Assembly: GCA_020696915.1 (NCBI GenBank)
Contig: JAJFMR010000095.1
Coordinates: forward strand, 1 to 9,351
Reading direction: 5' to 3'
Length of the DNA stretch: 9,351 bases
From: Rhizobiaceae bacterium
GTDB lineage: Bacteria > Pseudomonadota > Alphaproteobacteria > Rhizobiales > Rhizobiaceae
Notes under the pieces: generated by a model
Seen by the model: only the letters and a program-made list of their open reading frames with translations
What the model was told of the DNA's origin: nothing
Databases searched by the model: none
Program-made: the position numbers and the translations under genes
Shown here: one piece after another, positions 5,901 to 9,351 of the stretch
Layout: every line of letters starts with the position of its first letter
Position numbering within the stretch: position 1 is the stretch's first letter

Positions 5901-5953
5901 ACCCCGGCTACCTTGCAGAACGCCGACGTTTTTTTCAGTCCAGGGCGCCGATC

Positions 5954-6826
5954 ATGGCCACTCGACAGACACGCACGCTCGCCCGCTCGATGATGGCGCC
6001 CTCGGTCATCCTGCTGCTGGCCTGGATGATCGTGCCGCTGGCGATGACGCTGTGGTTCTCGTTCCTGAACTACAATCTGCTCAACCCGGCCAACGTGAGC
6101 TTCGCCGGCCTCTTCAACTACCAGTATTTCTACACCGACCCGGCGTTCTTCCAGTCGATCTGGAACACGCTGCTCCTGGTCGGGGGGGTGCTTCTCATCA
6201 CCGTCATCGGCGGCGTCGCCCTGGCCCTGCTGCTCGACCAGCCGATCTTCGGCCAGGGCATCGTGCGCATCCTGATGATCTCGCCCTTCTTCGTGATGCC
6301 GCCGGTCGCCGCGCTGGTCTGGAAGAACATGATCATGCATCCGGGCTATGGCGTGCTGGCCGATATCGCCCGCTGGCTCGGCGTCCAGCCAATCGACTGG
6401 TTCGCGCAATATCCGCTCGTGTCGATCATCATCATCGTCGCCTGGCAGTGGCTGCCTTTCGCGACGCTGATCCTGCTCACTGCGCTTCAGTCGCTGGACG
6501 CCGAGCAGAAGGAGGCGGCCGAGATGGACGGCGCCGGTTTCGTCAGCCGTTTCATTTATCTGGTCGTGCCGCACCTGGCGCGCGCCATCACCGTCGTCAT
6601 CCTCATCCAGACGATCTTCCTGCTCGGCGTCTATGCCGAGATCCTGGTCACCACCAATGGCGGCCCCGGCTATGCGTCGACCAACCTGCCCTTCCTGATC
6701 TACCGGACCGCGCTGCTCGGCTACGATGTGGGCGGTGCCTCGGCGGGCGGGGTCATCGCCATCGTGCTTGCCAACATCGTCGCCATCTTCCTGATGCGCG
6801 CCGTCGGCAAGAACCTCGACCGTTAG
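5954..6826 (+). CDS. smoF: Polyol ABC transporter permease SmoF
   Basis: The 290-aa protein is a MalF-type inner-membrane subunit with six predicted helices (about 15-38, 70-94, 104-125, 153-177, 212-232, 260-282). The cytoplasmic EAA loop, EAAEMDGAG with a conserved Pro206 (187-206), contacts the ATPase SmoK. It pairs with SmoG to form the channel that takes the polyol from SmoE. The start at 5954 is preferred: AGGG (5942-5945) lies 8 nt before it, and the preceding in-frame codons (from 5867) give a Pro/Gly/Arg-rich stretch that is read through the hairpin and is unlike the family. The stop overlaps the Shine-Dalgarno of smoG. Confidence 0.92.
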   Translation: MATRQTRTLARSMMAPSVILLLAWMIVPLAMTLWFSFLNYNLLNPANVSFAGLFNYQYFYTDPAFFQSIWNTLLLVGGVLLITVIGGVALALLLDQPIFGQGIVRILMISPFFVMPPVAALVWKNMIMHPGYGVLADIARWLGVQPIDWFAQYPLVSIIIIVAWQWLPFATLILLTALQSLDAEQKEAAEMDGAGFVSRFIYLVVPHLARAITVVILIQTIFLLGVYAEILVTTNGGPGYASTNLPFLIYRTALLGYDVGGASAGGVIAIVLANIVAIFLMRAVGKNLDR

Positions 6827-6836
6827 GAGGCCGGCC

Positions 6837-7661
6837 ATGGCCCGCGCCGTTTCCACCCGCACGAAGATCGGCTTCAGCATCGCCGCCTGGCTGATCGCGC
6901 TGCTGATCTTCTTCCCGATCCTCTACACGATCATCACCTCCATCAAGACCGAGGCGGAAGCGATCGCCGGCTTCGACCTGATCCCCTCCGTCACCTTCGA
7001 GAACTACGTCGAGGTCCAGACGCAGCGCGACTACTTCAAGCCGTTCATGAACTCGGTGATCGTTTCGGTCGGATCGACGCTGCTCGGCTGTCTGGTCGCC
7101 ATCCCCGCGGCCTGGTCGATGGCGTTCGCGCCCACCAAGCGGACCAAGGACATCCTGATGTGGATGCTGTCGACCAAGATGATGCCGGCGGCAGCGGTGC
7201 TGGTGCCGATCTACCTGCTCTTCCGTGATTCGGGCCTGCTCGACTCGCGCATCGGGCTCACCGTGATGCTGATGCTGATCAACCTGCCGATCATGGTCTG
7301 GATGCTCTACACCTATTTCCGCGAGATACCGGTCGAGATCCTCGAGGCGGCGCGCATGGACGGCGCCTCGCTCTGGAACGAAATCGTTTACGTGCTCACC
7401 CCGATGGCGGTGCCGGGCATCGCCTCGACCGCCCTCCTCAACATCATCCTGGCGTGGAACGAGGCGTTCTGGACCATCCGACTGACGACCACCGACGCCG
7501 CACCGCTCACCGCCTTCATAGCCTCATTCTCCAGCCCGCAGGGCCTGTTCTGGGCAAAGCTTTCGGCCGCCTCGACGCTGGCCATCGCGCCGATCCTGAT
7601 CATGGGCTGGTTCTCGCAACGGCAGCTGGTGCGCGGCCTGACGTTCGGCGCCGTGAAATAG
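6837..7661 (+). CDS. smoG: Polyol ABC transporter permease SmoG
   Basis: The 274-aa protein is a MalG-type permease. It has an N-terminal helix at about 11-35, a periplasmic segment (about 36-68), and further helices at about 71-95, 107-129, 138-160, 194-213 and 242-259. The EAA loop, EAARMDGAS (170-178) followed by Pro189 and Pro193, is the docking site for SmoK. Its C-terminus, QRQLVRGLTFGAVK, is typical of MalG-like sugar permeases. The Shine-Dalgarno AGGAGG (6825-6830) overlaps the smoF stop codon with a 10-bp gap between genes, so translation of the two permeases is probably coupled and balanced for the heterodimer. Confidence 0.93.
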   Translation: MARAVSTRTKIGFSIAAWLIALLIFFPILYTIITSIKTEAEAIAGFDLIPSVTFENYVEVQTQRDYFKPFMNSVIVSVGSTLLGCLVAIPAAWSMAFAPTKRTKDILMWMLSTKMMPAAAVLVPIYLLFRDSGLLDSRIGLTVMLMLINLPIMVWMLYTYFREIPVEILEAARMDGASLWNEIVYVLTPMAVPGIASTALLNIILAWNEAFWTIRLTTTDAAPLTAFIASFSSPQGLFWAKLSAASTLAIAPILIMGWFSQRQLVRGLTFGAVK

Positions 7662-7693
7662 CACGCCGCAGCACCGCTGCCGGGGAGGAAAGC

Positions 7694-8688
<995 letters not shown>

Positions 8689-8692
<4 letters not shown>

Positions 8693-9351
8693 GCGGCCGG
8701 CTCGACGGCAAATCGGCGCTGATCACCGGCGCGGCGCGCGGCATCGGCCGTGCCTTCGCCGAAGCTTTCGTACGCGAAGGCGCAACCGTGGCGATCGGCG
8801 ACATCGACATCGAAAGCGCCGCCGCCACGGCAGCTCATATCGGCGCTTCCGCCTATGTCGTTCCGCTCGACGTCACCGATCCGGCCTCCATCCGGGAGGC
8901 GATCGGCGCGGTCGAGCAACGGAGCGGCGGCATCGACATTCTCGTCAATAACGCGGCGCTGTTCGATCTCGCTCCGGTCGTCGAGATCACCCGCGAAAGC
9001 TATGACAGGCTGTTCGCGGTCAACGTTGCGGGCACGCTGTTCTGCCTGCAGGCTGCGGCGCGCTCGATGATCGCCCGCGGCAAGGGCGGCAGGATCATAA
9101 ACATGGCGAGCCAGGCCGGCAGACGCGGCGAGGCGCTGGTCGCGGTCTATTGCGCGACAAAGGCTGCCGTCATTTCGATCACCCAGTCGGCCGGGCTCGA
9201 TCTCATCAGGCACGGCATCAACGTCAATGCGATCGCGCCCGGTGTGGTCGACGGCGAGCACTGGGCCCATGTCGACGCGCTGTTTGCCCGCTACGAGAAC
9301 AGGCCGCTCGGCGAGAAGAAGCGCCTGGTCGGCGAGGCGGTGCCCTATGGC
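8689..9351 (+). CDS. smoS: SDR-family sorbitol (polyol) dehydrogenase SmoS, C-terminus outside the window
   Basis: The first 221 codons of a family usually about 257 aa long are present. It is a classical short-chain dehydrogenase: cofactor motif TGAARGIG (13-20), Asp38 at the end of strand 2 (NAD preference), NNAA (87-90), and catalytic tetrad Asn112, Ser141, Tyr154 and Lys158 (YCATK). The segments NNAALFDLAP, NMASQAGRRGEALV and APGVVDGEHW are those I recall from Rhodobacter sphaeroides SmoS, which oxidises sorbitol to fructose and galactitol to tagatose. The GTG start at 8689 is chosen because it overlaps the smoK stop in GTGA, has a GGGAGG site a few bases before it, and gives the right N-terminus (SGRLDGKSALITG). 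The enzyme oxidises the imported polyol in the cytoplasm. A mannitol 2-dehydrogenase gene would be expected downstream. Confidence 0.93.

Noticed and set aside
5840..6880. Minus-strand open frame (346 aa) opposite smoF, rich in Asp, Glu, His and Gln
   Set aside because: Its odd composition is the reverse reading of hydrophobic membrane-helix codons; there is no domain or ribosome site.

Overview
The window is GC-rich, with tightly packed genes and strong third-position G/C bias. Its gene content points to an alphaproteobacterium of the Rhizobiales/Hyphomicrobiales (Mesorhizobium- or Sinorhizobium-like) or, less likely, the Rhodobacterales. The placement rests on recognised protein families (SmoEFGKS polyol uptake, a CyaC-type redox cyclase, a DUF1127 small protein), not on a marker gene.

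Left part (1-1285): the start of a HAD-family phosphatase gene on the minus strand, cut by the window edge, diverges from a SorC-family sugar-responsive regulator on the plus strand. A 227-bp shared promoter region lies between them.

Middle part (1293-4318): convergent with the regulator, and only 7 bp away, is a minus-strand gene for a 575-aa membrane adenylate cyclase. It has six membrane helices with an SdhC-like set of histidines, a [2Fe-2S] ferredoxin domain and a class IIIb cyclase domain. This is the architecture of the quinone-responsive CyaC of Sinorhizobium meliloti. Upstream of it on the same strand is a small DUF1127-like gene, divergent from a GcvA-like LysR regulator. The 116-bp gap between those two holds a pair of LysR-type boxes 21 bp apart.

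Right part (4319-9351): a polyol (sorbitol/mannitol) operon, smoE-smoF-smoG-smoK-smoS, with a near-consensus sigma-70 promoter. A perfect 17-bp palindrome lies just upstream of the -35 box, and operator-like repeats start at the -10 box. SmoE binds the polyol in the periplasm, SmoF and SmoG form the channel, SmoK hydrolyses ATP, and SmoS (NAD-dependent SDR dehydrogenase) oxidises the imported polyol. smoS runs off the right edge; a mannitol dehydrogenase gene (mtlK) would be the usual next gene. A strong hairpin between smoE and smoF probably lets the binding protein be made in excess over the permeases.

What stands out is the layout and regulation: a redox-sensing cAMP synthase and a LysR/DUF1127 pair sit between the likely polyol regulator and its target operon, and the intergenic regions hold several distinct dyads. 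No mobile element, tRNA, rRNA or CRISPR array was seen. The enzyme and transporter families are known; I do not see a clearly new system.
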